Shown one piece after another: positions 6,716 through 15,589 of a DNA stretch of 22,505 nucleotides. The notes under the pieces were generated by a model. That model did no database searches and was not told where the DNA came from. It worked only from the letters and a program-made list of their open reading frames with translations. A program made the position numbers and the translations under genes. The stretch covers positions 1-22,505 of the forward strand of contig MWDY01000269.1 in assembly GCA_002070755.1 (NCBI GenBank). The letters run 5' to 3'. The DNA is from Spirochaetes bacterium ADurb.Bin110 (lineage in GTDB: Bacteria; Spirochaetota; Spirochaetia; Treponematales; Rectinemataceae). The stretch's first letter is position 1. Every line of letters begins with the position of its first letter.

Positions 6716-7996
6716 ATGACAGCAGAGAATGTTAGCGTAAGCCGTATGCAATGGTTCAAGGAGAGGGGCTTAAAGTACGCGCTTGCTCCGGCCGCATTGA
6801 TCATCCTATACGTGTTCTTCGGTATTTTTGGAATGAACTATTTCTCCTACCCGACCCTGGTCAATATCATCGATGCTTCTTACTATATCGGGTTCATCTC
6901 AATGGGAGTAACATTTGTCATCATCTCTGGTGGCATAGACCTCTCTGTCGGAACAGTGATGATGGCCTCGGCGCTTATCGGTGGAGTCGCCCTCAAGCAT
7001 GGCGTACCTATGCTTCCGTCCCTCCTTCTCATCATTTTGGTGGGGACCGGCTTTGGATTCTTCAATGGAATCATAGTATCGAGGCTGAAGTTGCCGCCTT
7101 TCATTGCAACTCTTGGCACTATGATGATTTCGATGGGGGTGGGTTCTATCGTTTCAAATGTTCAGAGTGCCACTTTCCCAATTCGCGGACAGCCTGGCGG
7201 TTGGTATAAGAATCTTTTTCTCTATCTCTCCCCAGAAGGCGGAATGATACCAACCGGCGCTATTCTTCTTCTTCTTGTGGGAGTGATCTGCCACCTTATT
7301 CTTTCCAACACAAAGCTCGGACGCTACACCTATGCCATAGGCAGCAATATAGAGGCGGCTAGACTTTCCGGCGTCGATGTCCAGAAGTGGCAAATGATGG
7401 TTTATGTTATCTCTGGGGCAACTGCGGGAATTGGTGGAATTTCTTACGCGGCGATCTATACCACAGTTCTTCCTGCACAGGGCCAGGGGTTCGAGCTCTA
7501 TGCGATCGCGGCGGCTGTTATTGGCGGCACTTCTCTTTCTGGAGGCGTCGGCACGATATGGGGCACGATCATTGGTGTGTTTATTATGTCCGTGCTTGCG
7601 ACAGGTTTGCCCGCAATGAACCTTCAAGCGCATTGGCAGACCTTCTTCACGGGGGTAATCGTCATTGGGGCGGTGTTGCTCGACATGTACCGAACCAAGA
7701 AAGCTTCAGAAGTGCGAATCGAAACCGCAGCTGATGTTTACAAAGCAGAAATGTCCGAGAAGATTGCTTCCATGAAGCGTGAGCTCTCCTCGCTGAAGGC
7801 TTCCGGTGATAGAGACAGAGTCGCCGATCTCCAGAAAGAAATTGCAGCCGCCCACCGCGAATTAAAAGCGACCTTTGCTGCGAAAAAAGCAGAAGAAAAG
7901 GCTGAGCAGGCCAGAATACGCGCCGAAGAGCGCGCTGCAGACCACGAGTTTTCTGAAATGCTGAAACACAGAGATAATCCTATAGATAACATATAA
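6716..7996 (+). CDS. Sugar ABC importer permease (RbsC/MglC type) with charged C-terminal tail
   Basis: Inner-membrane channel subunit. About 325 residues of hydrophobic segments carry the family's GGIDLSVG, LPPFIATLGTM, AARLSGVDV and AVIGGTSLSGG motifs. The start at 6716 follows AGGGAG at 6701-6706 and lies 5 bp after the ATPase stop; the frame is open further upstream inside the ATPase gene, but those 37 residues are not family-like. Odd: after the last membrane segment (VLLDMYRTKK) come about 100 more residues rich in Ala, Glu, Lys and Arg that look like a cytoplasmic coiled coil. Ordinary members end at roughly 320-340 residues; this one has 426. Confidence 0.94.
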   Translation: MTAENVSVSRMQWFKERGLKYALAPAALIILYVFFGIFGMNYFSYPTLVNIIDASYYIGFISMGVTFVIISGGIDLSVGTVMMASALIGGVALKHGVPMLPSLLLIILVGTGFGFFNGIIVSRLKLPPFIATLGTMMISMGVGSIVSNVQSATFPIRGQPGGWYKNLFLYLSPEGGMIPTGAILLLLVGVICHLILSNTKLGRYTYAIGSNIEAARLSGVDVQKWQMMVYVISGATAGIGGISYAAIYTTVLPAQGQGFELYAIAAAVIGGTSLSGGVGTIWGTIIGVFIMSVLATGLPAMNLQAHWQTFFTGVIVIGAVLLDMYRTKKASEVRIETAADVYKAEMSEKIASMKRELSSLKASGDRDRVADLQKEIAAAHRELKATFAAKKAEEKAEQARIRAEERAADHEFSEMLKHRDNPIDNI

Positions 7997-8009
7997 GGCA
8001 GGTGTCTAG

Positions 8010-8032
8010 TCCGCGTAGCGGATTTATTTATT
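8010..8032 (+). terminator. Short hairpin with T-rich tail after the permease
   Basis: TCCGC (8010-8014), loop GTA, GCGGA (8018-8022), then TTTATTTATT. The stem is only 5 bp, so any termination would be partial. It would lower ATPase and permease levels against the binding protein, or protect the upstream mRNA end. Confidence 0.35.
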
Positions 8033-8040
8033 GGCAATTG

Positions 8041-8063
8041 AGCTCCGGAGGAAATCCGGGGCT
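8041..8063 (+). promoter_or_regulatory. Strong intercistronic hairpin before the binding-protein gene
   Basis: AGCTCCGGA (8041-8049) and TCCGGGGCT (8055-8063) form a 9-bp stem with one G-U pair around a GGAAA loop. It ends 7 nt before the AAAGGAGG ribosome-binding site. Hairpins here often mark RNA processing that leaves the binding-protein message more stable than the rest. Confidence 0.5.
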
Positions 8064-8083
8064 GAATAGCAAAGGAGGATTCT

Positions 8084-9172
8084 ATGCATAGTGCAAAAAG
8101 AGTGAGAACAGTGATTGTGGCTCTCGTCCTTTTAGCCGCACTGACTGTTCCTGTGTTCGCTGCAGGCCCGATTTTCATCCCCATGATTTCAAAGGGCTTC
8201 CAGCATCAGTTCTGGCAGACGGTTATGAAGGGAGCCAAGGACGCTGCTGATAAATATAATGTCGTCATGACCTTTGAAGGACCGCCTACAGAAGCTGACA
8301 TTCAGCCTCAGGTTCAGATGTTAGTCAATGCAATGGCTAAAAACCCATCGGCTATTTGTTTGGCTGCCCTGGATACAAATTCCGTCATGGATCAGCTCAA
8401 TGAGGCTATTAGGCGCAAAATTCCAATCATTGGATTCGACTCGGGCGTCCCCAACGCGCCAAAGGGAGCGATTTACGCGACCGCCGCGACAAACAGCTAT
8501 GCTGCCGCAGGGCTTGCTGCACAGAAGATGTTCCCGGTCATCAAAGACAAGATCATAGCAGCAACCCCTTCCAACCCTATCACTATCATCGACTTCAATC
8601 AGGATGCGACAAGCCAATCGGTCACTGACCGAGGCAAGGGATTCCGCGACATGATGATAAAGCTCATCACGACTGAAGGAAAACGCTCTCTGAGTGACAT
8701 CAAAGTGACCGGCAACCCGGCGTACATTGCGCCTGACAGCCCCACAAGTGGAAAAGCGATAATCCTCGAAATGGTAGTTCCCGCTTCCCCTAGAGACACC
8801 GACGCAACCAACACGGCGCAAGCAATCCTTACCCGCGTGAAAAGAGACCATATTGTCGGAATTTTCTGCTCGAACGAGGGCACCGCTCGCGCTATTCTTT
8901 CTGCCTCTAATGATGGCACCGCCCTACCAACTCAGTATCCTGGCCTCGTGGTCATCGGATTCGATGCAGGGAAGGCACAAAAAGCAGCAGTCCGCAACAG
9001 ATACTTCTTTGGCGCGATCACGCAGGATCCGTACATGATCGGCTATGCTGCTATGGAGCTTGCGTACAAAGCGGTGATGGGACAGCCTGTTTCCGACATC
9101 GATACTGGCGCTAAATTCTTTGACTACAGCAACATGGATCAGCCGGATATTGCTCAGCTCTTGTACGACTGA
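8084..9172 (+). CDS. Periplasmic sugar-binding protein of the ABC importer (Peripla_BP_4 type)
   Basis: Captures the sugar and delivers it to the permease. It has a clear signal peptide: basic HSAKRVR, a hydrophobic core and a signal peptidase I site after VFA (A26). There is no lipobox cysteine, so it should be soluble in the periplasm of a two-membrane cell. The mature part begins with a FIPMISKGFQHQFWQTV strand-helix and contains paired Rossmann-like lobes (IGFDSGVPN, GIFCSNEGTARAI, VIGFDAGK), typical of ribose/galactose-type binders. At 362 aa it is longer than RbsB (about 300). Very strong ribosome-binding site AAAGGAGG. Follows the permease by 87 bp holding two hairpins and is followed by a strong terminator, so it is probably the most abundant product here. 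Confidence 0.93.
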   Translation: MHSAKRVRTVIVALVLLAALTVPVFAAGPIFIPMISKGFQHQFWQTVMKGAKDAADKYNVVMTFEGPPTEADIQPQVQMLVNAMAKNPSAICLAALDTNSVMDQLNEAIRRKIPIIGFDSGVPNAPKGAIYATAATNSYAAAGLAAQKMFPVIKDKIIAATPSNPITIIDFNQDATSQSVTDRGKGFRDMMIKLITTEGKRSLSDIKVTGNPAYIAPDSPTSGKAIILEMVVPASPRDTDATNTAQAILTRVKRDHIVGIFCSNEGTARAILSASNDGTALPTQYPGLVVIGFDAGKAQKAAVRNRYFFGAITQDPYMIGYAAMELAYKAVMGQPVSDIDTGAKFFDYSNMDQPDIAQLLYD

Positions 9173-9237
9173 GAATCCATTCAAGCTGGGCTCGACTTGA
9201 GGATTCGCGTTACGGCGACGATCTCGGTTGACGCGAT

Positions 9238-9273
9238 AAAAGGGGCTGCCAAAAGGAATGGGCAGCCCCTTTT
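9238..9273. terminator. Strong hairpin terminator after the binding-protein gene
   Basis: AAAAGGGGCTGCC (9238-9250) and GGCAGCCCCTTTT (9261-9273) form a perfect 13-bp stem around a 10-nt loop. The flanking A and T runs make it bidirectional in form. Genes continue on the same strand 45 bp later, so it probably reduces rather than ends transcription into the catabolic genes; I saw no convincing new promoter in the gap. Confidence 0.85.
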
Positions 9274-9318
9274 GCATGAAAGACAGGAAATATATATGCA
9301 TGATGGAGATAATAGGAC

Positions 9319-10311
9319 ATGATAGCGGTGTGCGGCGAGAATCTCATCGATATGGTGCCCTCAGAACATGGGAAAGACCTCTTTGAGGCTTGTCCAGGGG
9401 GCTGCCCTTACAATAGCGCTATCGCTGCAGCGCGACTCGGTGTACCTACATGGTTTATTGGGAAAACATCGAAAGATTTTCTTGGTGAGAAGATCATCTC
9501 AAAACTTCAGAGTTCTGGAGTGGACACATCTCTTCTTCTTCGAGCCGACCAGGCCATGACTCTTGCCTTTGTTGAGCGCGATGCCGCGGGCAATGCAAAG
9601 TATGCGTTCTATTCAGAAGGTGCTGCCGATCGATGCTATTATCCTGACGATTTGCCTCTAGCGCTTCCTGAGGCATGCCGCTTTTTGCTTGTTGGTTCGA
9701 TATCTTTGGTTCAGGAGCCTTCGGGTTCTACAATTTGTTCGCTCATCGAAAGGGAGTATGCAAAGAGACTCATAAGTTTCGACCCGAATGTCAGACCCAG
9801 CATTATCAAATCTAGAGCGGAGTATCTGGAAAGATTCGACTGGATCTGCAGACACAGTGCCATTGTCAAGGCGAGCGATTCGGATCTTGAATGGATCTAT
9901 GAAATGCCGCCAGCTCAGGCAGCTGAAAAAGTGCTGGCATTGGGGCCGGAACTTGTAGCACTCACCTTGGGAGATCATGGAGCTATGATATTGACAAGAC
10001 AACACTATCTTGTCTCTCCGGCTCGGAAAGTACAGATCATCGATACAATCGGTGCGGGAGATAGTTTTCATGCTGCACTTCTTGCAGGTCTTGGGTGGCT
10101 CAAGGTGAGAGATCGGAAGAGTCTTGCATCCTTGAGCGAAGTCAATCTTAAAGCGGTTTTGCGCCTTGCCAATTCTGTTGCCGCCCTCGACTGCCAGAGA
10201 CGAGGAGCAGAGCCGCCAACGCTGCGGGAATTGGCTATTTTCGATCCTGAAGCAGCGAGAATTGCGCCCGGCACCATTCCCACATTCAATTCTAAGGAGC
10301 GTATATGTTGA
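9319..10311 (+). CDS. PfkB-family sugar kinase
   Basis: Cytoplasmic ATP-dependent sugar kinase of the ribokinase/fructokinase type. The N-terminal signature is [15 protein letters not shown] with the following [11 protein letters not shown], and the C-terminal signature is [16 protein letters not shown] (242 on), with catalytic base Asp248 and the GAGD anion hole. Length 330 aa is normal. It overlaps fucU by 7 bp and lies beside fucI, so the likely substrate is the ketose from the isomerase (L-fuculose, or D-ribulose from D-arabinose). That would replace FucK, which belongs to the unrelated FGGY family; this is inference. GGAG at 9305-9308 precedes the ATG. Could also be a fructokinase recruited for another sugar. 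Confidence 0.93.
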   Translation: MIAVCGENLIDMVPSEHGKDLFEACPGGCPYNSAIAAARLGVPTWFIGKTSKDFLGEKIISKLQSSGVDTSLLLRADQAMTLAFVERDAAGNAKYAFYSEGAADRCYYPDDLPLALPEACRFLLVGSISLVQEPSGSTICSLIEREYAKRLISFDPNVRPSIIKSRAEYLERFDWICRHSAIVKASDSDLEWIYEMPPAQAAEKVLALGPELVALTLGDHGAMILTRQHYLVSPARKVQIIDTIGAGDSFHAALLAGLGWLKVRDRKSLASLSEVNLKAVLRLANSVAALDCQRRGAEPPTLRELAIFDPEAARIAPGTIPTFNSKERIC

Positions 10312-10742
10312 TAGGAATAAAGCCATGCATTTCGGCTGAATTGCTCTCAGTCCTCTATAGGATGGGGCATGGAGATGAGATCGTGCTTGCAGATGCGTTT
10401 TTTACGGGCGATTCGCTAAATTCTCGTGTGGTACGGGCAGATGGCATAAGGATTCCAGATCTGCTCGATGGAATTCTGCGCCTTATCAACCTAGATTCTT
10501 ATGTCGACGATCCGGTTGTCATGATGGCTCCCTCGAAAGGAGATAGCCTCGATTTCGAGGTGGAGAGGAGATACCGTGAAGTGTTAGACCGATATTGGCC
10601 AAAAACCCCTCCGATTCAGCGTATGGAACGCTTTGCTTTCTATGAGAGGGCTAAGAAGGCTTTTGCTGTCGTAATGACAGGAGAGACTGTGAAATATGGG
10701 AATATCATCCTCAAAAAAGGAGTACCTCCCGTTACGGAATGA
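10305..10742 (+). CDS. fucU: L-fucose mutarotase (RbsD/FucU family)
   Basis: Interconverts the alpha and beta anomers of L-fucose so that the isomerase receives its preferred form. It follows E. coli FucU closely from end to end: MGHGDEI with catalytic His22, [25 protein letters not shown], a second conserved segment [13 protein letters not shown], then [15 protein letters not shown] and the C-terminal [15 protein letters not shown]. The FucU-type rather than RbsD-type ending supports fucose. Length 145 aa fits. Starts inside the end of the kinase gene (7-bp overlap), with AAGGAG at 10293-10298, implying translational coupling. Confidence 0.95.
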   Translation: MLIGIKPCISAELLSVLYRMGHGDEIVLADAFFTGDSLNSRVVRADGIRIPDLLDGILRLINLDSYVDDPVVMMAPSKGDSLDFEVERRYREVLDRYWPKTPPIQRMERFAFYERAKKAFAVVMTGETVKYGNIILKKGVPPVTE

Positions 10743-10778
10743 TATGTTTTAGTTTTTGTCTTTTCAGGGAGTCGCATA

Positions 10779-11786
10779 ATGGCAAGAGAGACCGTTACCA
10801 TCAGAGATGTCGCAGAAAGGGCTAAGGTATCCACCGCAACTGTCTCTCGAGTGCTCAATAATGATGGTCGCGTACGGAAAGAAACGAAACAGATAGTACT
10901 TGAGGCGATGGAATCGCTCGGATATAAGCTCAATTTTGTGGCGCGGAGCCTAAAGACAAGCCGAACGCGGACCATTGGTGTGCTGGCGCCTGATCTTTCT
11001 GGCGATTTTTTCATGTTCATCGCGGAGAGCATGAATAGAGAGCTCACAGGGCGGGGATATTCTCTCGTTGTTGGCTCCAGTCAAGGTTCAGAAGAGGAAG
11101 AAGCAAGGCAGATCCGCCATCTCGCAGAACGACTGGTCGATGGAATTGTGCTTATCCCGGTTGGGGGTTCCAGTGTCTATCTTCCTCAGATTTCGGCCTT
11201 CAATATTCCGATTGTCTTTGTAGACCGAATACTCAAGGGCTATAAAGCGGATAAGGTGCTTGTCGACAATGAGGAAGGAGCATACAAGGCGGTCAGCGCC
11301 TTGATAAAAGAAGGGCATCATCGCATTGGATTTTTAGGAGGCAATCCCGAAGTCACTACTGCAGAGGAGCGCTATGAAGGCTATTGCAGAGCTATGAAAG
11401 AAGCAGACCTTGAAATCGAACAAAAATATACACGCTTTGGTAATCCGACACTTCCCTTTGGCTATCGTGCTATGGAAGAAATAATGAAAGACCCCTATTC
11501 GCCCAACACCTGGTTCATAGTTAATCTTTTTACACATTTAGGTGCAACGAATTACTTGATCTCTGAGGGAGGAGAGCGTGCAAAACGGATCACTTTTGCT
11601 GCCTTCGACGAGATGCCATATTCGCCCCTATTGCGCTATTGTCGGTATGCGGTTCAGCAACCGATTGCGGAGATGGGAAAGGCAGCTGCTAATCTCATCA
11701 TCGACAGAATCGAGGGCAAAGGACCCCCTGAACCCCAGACTCTCAGATTCAAGACAAGATTGATTCAGCATACACTAGTGCGTTAA
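10779..11786 (+). CDS. LacI-family transcriptional repressor of the sugar operon
   Basis: N-terminal helix-turn-helix ([21 protein letters not shown], from residue 7) with a LacI hinge around [14 protein letters not shown], followed by a periplasmic-binding-protein-like effector domain ([50 protein letters not shown]). Length 335 aa is typical. The inducer is probably the operon's sugar or its ketose. It sits inside the operon it should control, 36 bp after fucU and 25 bp before fucI, and two LacI-type operators flank the promoter about 5.7 kb upstream, giving autoregulation. CAGGGAG precedes the ATG. Confidence 0.95.
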   Translation: MARETVTIRDVAERAKVSTATVSRVLNNDGRVRKETKQIVLEAMESLGYKLNFVARSLKTSRTRTIGVLAPDLSGDFFMFIAESMNRELTGRGYSLVVGSSQGSEEEEARQIRHLAERLVDGIVLIPVGGSSVYLPQISAFNIPIVFVDRILKGYKADKVLVDNEEGAYKAVSALIKEGHHRIGFLGGNPEVTTAEERYEGYCRAMKEADLEIEQKYTRFGNPTLPFGYRAMEEIMKDPYSPNTWFIVNLFTHLGATNYLISEGGERAKRITFAAFDEMPYSPLLRYCRYAVQQPIAEMGKAAANLIIDRIEGKGPPEPQTLRFKTRLIQHTLVR

Positions 11787-11811
11787 GCAACATATTTATT
11801 GGAGGAACAGT

Positions 11812-13626
11812 ATGGAACAGACAAAAGATTTTCTTCTTCAGCCACCCAAGAATAGGTGGAAGGGAATTCCACCGAAGATAGGTATTCGCCCTGCCATCGA
11901 TGGCCGTCGCAGAGGAGTTCGCGAGTCGCTAGAAGAGGTGACAATGGGCATGGCCAAGGCAGCAGCAAGACTAATTTCCGAAAATATCCGCCACCCTACT
12001 GGCGAGCCGGTTGAATGTGTAATCGCCGATACTACGATTGGAGGCGTTGCCGAAGCTGCGGCCTGCGCTGAGAAATTTGCTAGAGAAGGAGTGGCTGTAA
12101 CACTTACTGTTAGCCCTTGTTGGTGCTATGGCTCTGAGACTATGGACATGGATCCTCTGACAATCAAGGGAGTGTGGGGATTCAACGGCACAGATCGACC
12201 AGGAGCGGTATATCTAGCGGCGGTATTGGCCGCTCATTCTCAGATGGGCTTGCCGGCTTTTGGCATCTATGGTCGCGATGTCCAGGACATTACAGATGCT
12301 CAAAGGATCCCAGCGGATGTTGCGGAAAAGATTCTGCGCTTTGCTCGTGCGGGTATCGCTGCGGCTTGGATGCGCGGCAAGAGCTATCTCTCCGTCGGTT
12401 CGGTTGCCATGGGTATTGCAGGCTCCATCGTCAATCCTGATTTCTTTAGAGAATACCTTGGTATGCGCAACGAATATGTCGACATGAGCGAGATTGTGCG
12501 GCGTATCGAAGAAAAGATCTATTCAGAAGCTGAATTTCATCGCGCTATGCAGTGGGTAAAGACCTACTGCAAAGAAGGCCCTGACAACAATCCTCTCGAA
12601 GAGCAGCATTCTCGAGCTCGCAAAGATAAAGTATGGGAAACCTGTGTCAAAATGGCGATGATCGTGCGCGATCTTATGGTTGGCAATCCAGATCTCCGCA
12701 GAAAGGGCAGAGAAGAGGAAGCTCTTGGCCATAATGCGATTCTGGCGGGTTTCCAAGGGCAGCGCCAGTGGACCGATCATTTTCCCAACGGGGATTTTCT
12801 AGAAACGATGCTTAATTCTAGTTTCGATTGGAATGGGATTCGCGAGCCCTACCTCGTCGCTACCGAGAACGATTCTCTCAATGGAGCTGCGATGCTGTTT
12901 GGCCATCTTTTGACAGGCAGTGCGCAGATTTTCTCAGATGTGCGAACGTATTGGAGCCCCGAAGCTGTACAACGCGTTACAGGTTGGAAGCCTACTGGAC
13001 TAGCGGAATATGGCTTCTTGCACCTCATAAATTCTGGCGCGACCTGCCTCGATGGCACCGGCTGTCAGCGTATAAATGGTCAGCCTGCACTAAAACCATG
13101 GTGGCAAGTAGAGCCAGAAGAAGCAAAGGCTTGCCTCGATGCGACACAGTGGCGCTATGCAAGTCTTGGGTATTTCCGAGGAGGTGGCTATTCTTCGGAC
13201 TTTTTGACTGAAGGTGGCATGCCTGTTACCATGACTCGCATCAATATTATCAAAGGCCTTGGTCCTATGATTCAGATCGCCGAAGGACATACGGTGACAC
13301 TGCCAGCAGAAGTGCACAATACACTGGATTTGCGCACCGATCCTACCTGGCCCACTACATGGTTTGCCCCAAGGCTCACAGGAACTGGTCCCTTCAAGGA
13401 TGTCTATTCAGTAATGGCGAACTGGGGAGCCAACCATGGAGCTAGCTGTTATGGCCATATAGGGGCGGATCTCATCACTCTCGCTTCGATGTTGCGTATC
13501 CCAGTGGCTATGCACAATGTTCCCGCCGAAAAGATATTCAGGCCAAGCTATTGGAACGCCTTTGGTATGGATCCCGAAGGAGCAGATTATCGCGCCTGTT
13601 CGGCGCTTGGGCCTTTATTTGGTTGA
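11812..13626 (+). CDS. fucI: L-fucose isomerase
   Basis: Mn2+-dependent aldose-ketose isomerase converting L-fucose to L-fuculose; the family also accepts D-arabinose. It follows E. coli FucI along its whole length: [56 protein letters not shown] and NWGANHG. Metal and catalytic positions correspond to Glu352 (VATEND) and Asp376 (FSDVRTYW), with the same 24-residue spacing as in E. coli, and His542 (ANHG). Length 604 aa against 591, mostly from about 14 extra N-terminal residues. GGAGG lies just upstream. Last gene of the operon; its stop codon starts a tandem repeat. Confidence 0.97.
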   Translation: MEQTKDFLLQPPKNRWKGIPPKIGIRPAIDGRRRGVRESLEEVTMGMAKAAARLISENIRHPTGEPVECVIADTTIGGVAEAAACAEKFAREGVAVTLTVSPCWCYGSETMDMDPLTIKGVWGFNGTDRPGAVYLAAVLAAHSQMGLPAFGIYGRDVQDITDAQRIPADVAEKILRFARAGIAAAWMRGKSYLSVGSVAMGIAGSIVNPDFFREYLGMRNEYVDMSEIVRRIEEKIYSEAEFHRAMQWVKTYCKEGPDNNPLEEQHSRARKDKVWETCVKMAMIVRDLMVGNPDLRRKGREEEALGHNAILAGFQGQRQWTDHFPNGDFLETMLNSSFDWNGIREPYLVATENDSLNGAAMLFGHLLTGSAQIFSDVRTYWSPEAVQRVTGWKPTGLAEYGFLHLINSGATCLDGTGCQRINGQPALKPWWQVEPEEAKACLDATQWRYASLGYFRGGGYSSDFLTEGGMPVTMTRINIIKGLGPMIQIAEGHTVTLPAEVHNTLDLRTDPTWPTTWFAPRLTGTGPFKDVYSVMANWGANHGASCYGHIGADLITLASMLRIPVAMHNVPAEKIFRPSYWNAFGMDPEGADYRACSALGPLFG

Positions 13627-13680
13627 ACTGAAGGATAGATGAACTGAATAGGTGAACTGAATAGGTGAACTGAAGGAGAG
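13624..13680 (+). repeat. Tandem repeat starting at the fucI stop codon
   Basis: TGAACTGAA starts at 13624 (the stop codon), 13640, 13653 and 13666, spacings of 16, 13 and 13 bp. The two middle units are identical TGAACTGAATAGG. A second in-frame stop (TAG) follows four codons after the first. Confidence 0.85.
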
Positions 13681-13831
13681 TGTGCGGCTCATTGAAGCCC
13701 ATCTTGAGCTCGATTACGATTGAAGTATACAATGAGACGTTTTCGAATTGCCTTGGAATATGAGCTACAGTATTGACTCATCTAGGCTATCTGAAAGCAA
13801 TAAGTCCCCTTGAAGGTCGCTTATTCATTAT
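13681..13831. other. Intergenic gap between fucI and the ABC exporter
   Basis: No gene found. Contains a loose inverted repeat CTCATTG (13688-13694) with CAATGAG (13730-13736), and ATTGAAG twice (13691, 13719). A TTGACT at 13773 could be a -35, but no good -10 follows at the right distance. No T-rich terminator was seen after fucI. Confidence 0.4.
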
Positions 13832-15589
13832 ATGCAAAAAAAACTAGATTCAAACGATTACCTTAGTACCATTATGCGCTACCTTTCCCACTATAGAATG
13901 CTAGCGCTTCCTGGGCTCGCCGTGATGATCGCCATTGCTGGCGGGCAGCTCGCTGGCCCATATATCTTAAAACAGATAATCGATGTTGCAGTGCCAAGGA
14001 GCGATACTTCGCTTCTTCTTACCTACGCCGCCGCGTTCCTCGGAATTGTCTCGGTGACAGGAGCGCTGAGTTATGTGGGTATGATATTGCTAGCGCGCCT
14101 CGGCCTGTCGATTGTAACGCTGGTCAAGCAAGATATTTTTTCACACCTTTTGAAGCTTCCGGTATCCTATTTCGACAAGCATCCTGTTGGTGAGCTTATG
14201 TCTCGCACGGAGACAGATACCGAAAGGGTACGCGACATGTTTTCCACTCTTGGCGCGAACCTCATTGTAAATGTACTTACTATGATTGGGATATTCATAG
14301 TGACCTTTGCTTTGATGCCTGCGCTTGCACTTATCATGGTGGGCATTTCGTTGGGTCTTTTAATAATCTTGGTTCTGTTCTTCTCGAAGATCTTTCCTAT
14401 GTATGAGAAGGCTCGTTCACTGTATGCAAAGATCACCGCTAAGGTTACAGAATTCATCCAGGGCATCGAAGTCTTGAAAGCCTATGGAAGAACAGGATGG
14501 GCCGAGGCCGAACTGGATGCGACGGCTAAAGAGAGGATGTCGCTCGAGGTGCGCATTTCACTGATCGAATACTCAATGATGTCTATCCTGAATGCCTTGA
14601 TTGGTCCAATGTTCATCGTTGTGCTTCTTCTGCTCTACGCTCCAAAGGCTCTCACAGGGGCTATGACGCTTGGCACTATACTCCTCTTTGTCGAATATGG
14701 AGCGAGGCTTCTGCGCCCCATTGCGGAAATTGCCGAAAGCCTTCGAAGCCTTCAGCAGGCGCGCACTTCGCTTTCGAGGATTCGCACTATTATGGCTACA
14801 CCGGAAGAGCCAAATAGAGGCTCTGGGAAAGCCCCAACTTTTGAGCGAGAGATTCGCTTCGATCATGTTTGGTTTGCTTACGAGGATGAGGACTGGGTGC
14901 TGCGCGATGTCTCGTTTGTCATTCCAAAAGGGAGCTTTACTGCGATTGTCGGTGCAAGCGGTTCGGGGAAATCTACAATAATAAGTATTATCTGTGGTTT
15001 TGCCTTTCCTCAGCGAGGGAAGGTGCTGGTCGATGATATTCCCCTCGATGAAATCGATATTGTTGCTTGGCGAAGACATATAGGGCTTGTGTTGCAGGAA
15101 TCCTTTATGTTTCCAGTTTCTGTTCTAGAAAATGTAAGATTATACCAAGAAGAAATCACGGAAGACCAAGTTAAATCGGCGCTTTCGATTGTGCATGCTG
15201 ACAAGGCGGTCTCTATGCTTCCCAATGGACTCGAGGCGAATCTCTGGGAGCGAGGTTCGAATCTCTCCTCTGGAGAGCGGCAATTGATTTCTTTTGCAAG
15301 AGCGCTTGCGGCTAATCCCGATCTAATCCTCCTGGACGAGGCAACCAGCAATGTAGACATGACCACTGAGAAACATATCAAAGAGAGCATGGATGTACTT
15401 AGAAAGGGAAGGACAATGGTGGTGGTTGCCCATAGGCTTTCTTCGATTCTGAAAGCCGACCGGATATTCTATATAGATGAAGGTAGGCTCATAGCCGAAG
15501 GAACTCACGAAAGCCTCTACGAAGAATTGCCAGCCTATCAACTTCTTGTGGACCAGCAGTTTCCAACAGGCAAACGGGTGCTTGTATGA
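13832..15589 (+). CDS. ABC exporter half-transporter, first subunit of a heterodimer
   Basis: Multidrug/lipid-type exporter: an N-terminal six-helix membrane domain (about 20-310) fused to a nucleotide-binding domain. Walker A GASGSGKST (374 on, K380), Q-loop LVLQESF, signature LSSGERQ (478 on) in place of LSGGQ, Walker B LILLDEATS with catalytic Glu503, and H-loop VVVAHRLSS. Its Walker site is therefore competent while its signature is altered. Length 585 aa is normal. The ribosome-binding site is weak (GAAGG 15 nt upstream) and an in-frame ATG exists at 13874, so the exact start is uncertain. Overlaps the next gene by 4 bp (ATGA). Cargo is unknown. Confidence 0.93.
   Translation: MQKKLDSNDYLSTIMRYLSHYRMLALPGLAVMIAIAGGQLAGPYILKQIIDVAVPRSDTSLLLTYAAAFLGIVSVTGALSYVGMILLARLGLSIVTLVKQDIFSHLLKLPVSYFDKHPVGELMSRTETDTERVRDMFSTLGANLIVNVLTMIGIFIVTFALMPALALIMVGISLGLLIILVLFFSKIFPMYEKARSLYAKITAKVTEFIQGIEVLKAYGRTGWAEAELDATAKERMSLEVRISLIEYSMMSILNALIGPMFIVVLLLLYAPKALTGAMTLGTILLFVEYGARLLRPIAEIAESLRSLQQARTSLSRIRTIMATPEEPNRGSGKAPTFEREIRFDHVWFAYEDEDWVLRDVSFVIPKGSFTAIVGASGSGKSTIISIICGFAFPQRGKVLVDDIPLDEIDIVAWRRHIGLVLQESFMFPVSVLENVRLYQEEITEDQVKSALSIVHADKAVSMLPNGLEANLWERGSNLSSGERQLISFARALAANPDLILLDEATSNVDMTTEKHIKESMDVLRKGRTMVVVAHRLSSILKADRIFYIDEGRLIAEGTHESLYEELPAYQLLVDQQFPTGKRVLV

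Noticed and set aside
7154..7633. 159-codon minus-strand frame
   Set aside because: Antisense shadow of the conserved permease; composition is not protein-like.
8321..8851. 176-codon minus-strand frame
   Set aside because: Antisense shadow of the sugar-binding protein with no recognisable motif.
9658..10326. 222-codon minus-strand frame
   Set aside because: Antisense to the PfkB kinase; Cys- and Arg-rich with no domain.
13624..13680. Possible CRISPR-like or attachment-site repeat
   Set aside because: Units are 13-16 bp without unique spacers, and no integrase or cas gene is nearby.
13773..13803. Promoter for the ABC exporter at TTGACT 13773
   Set aside because: No -10 with the key A and T positions at 16-18 bp spacing; noted only in the intergenic entry.
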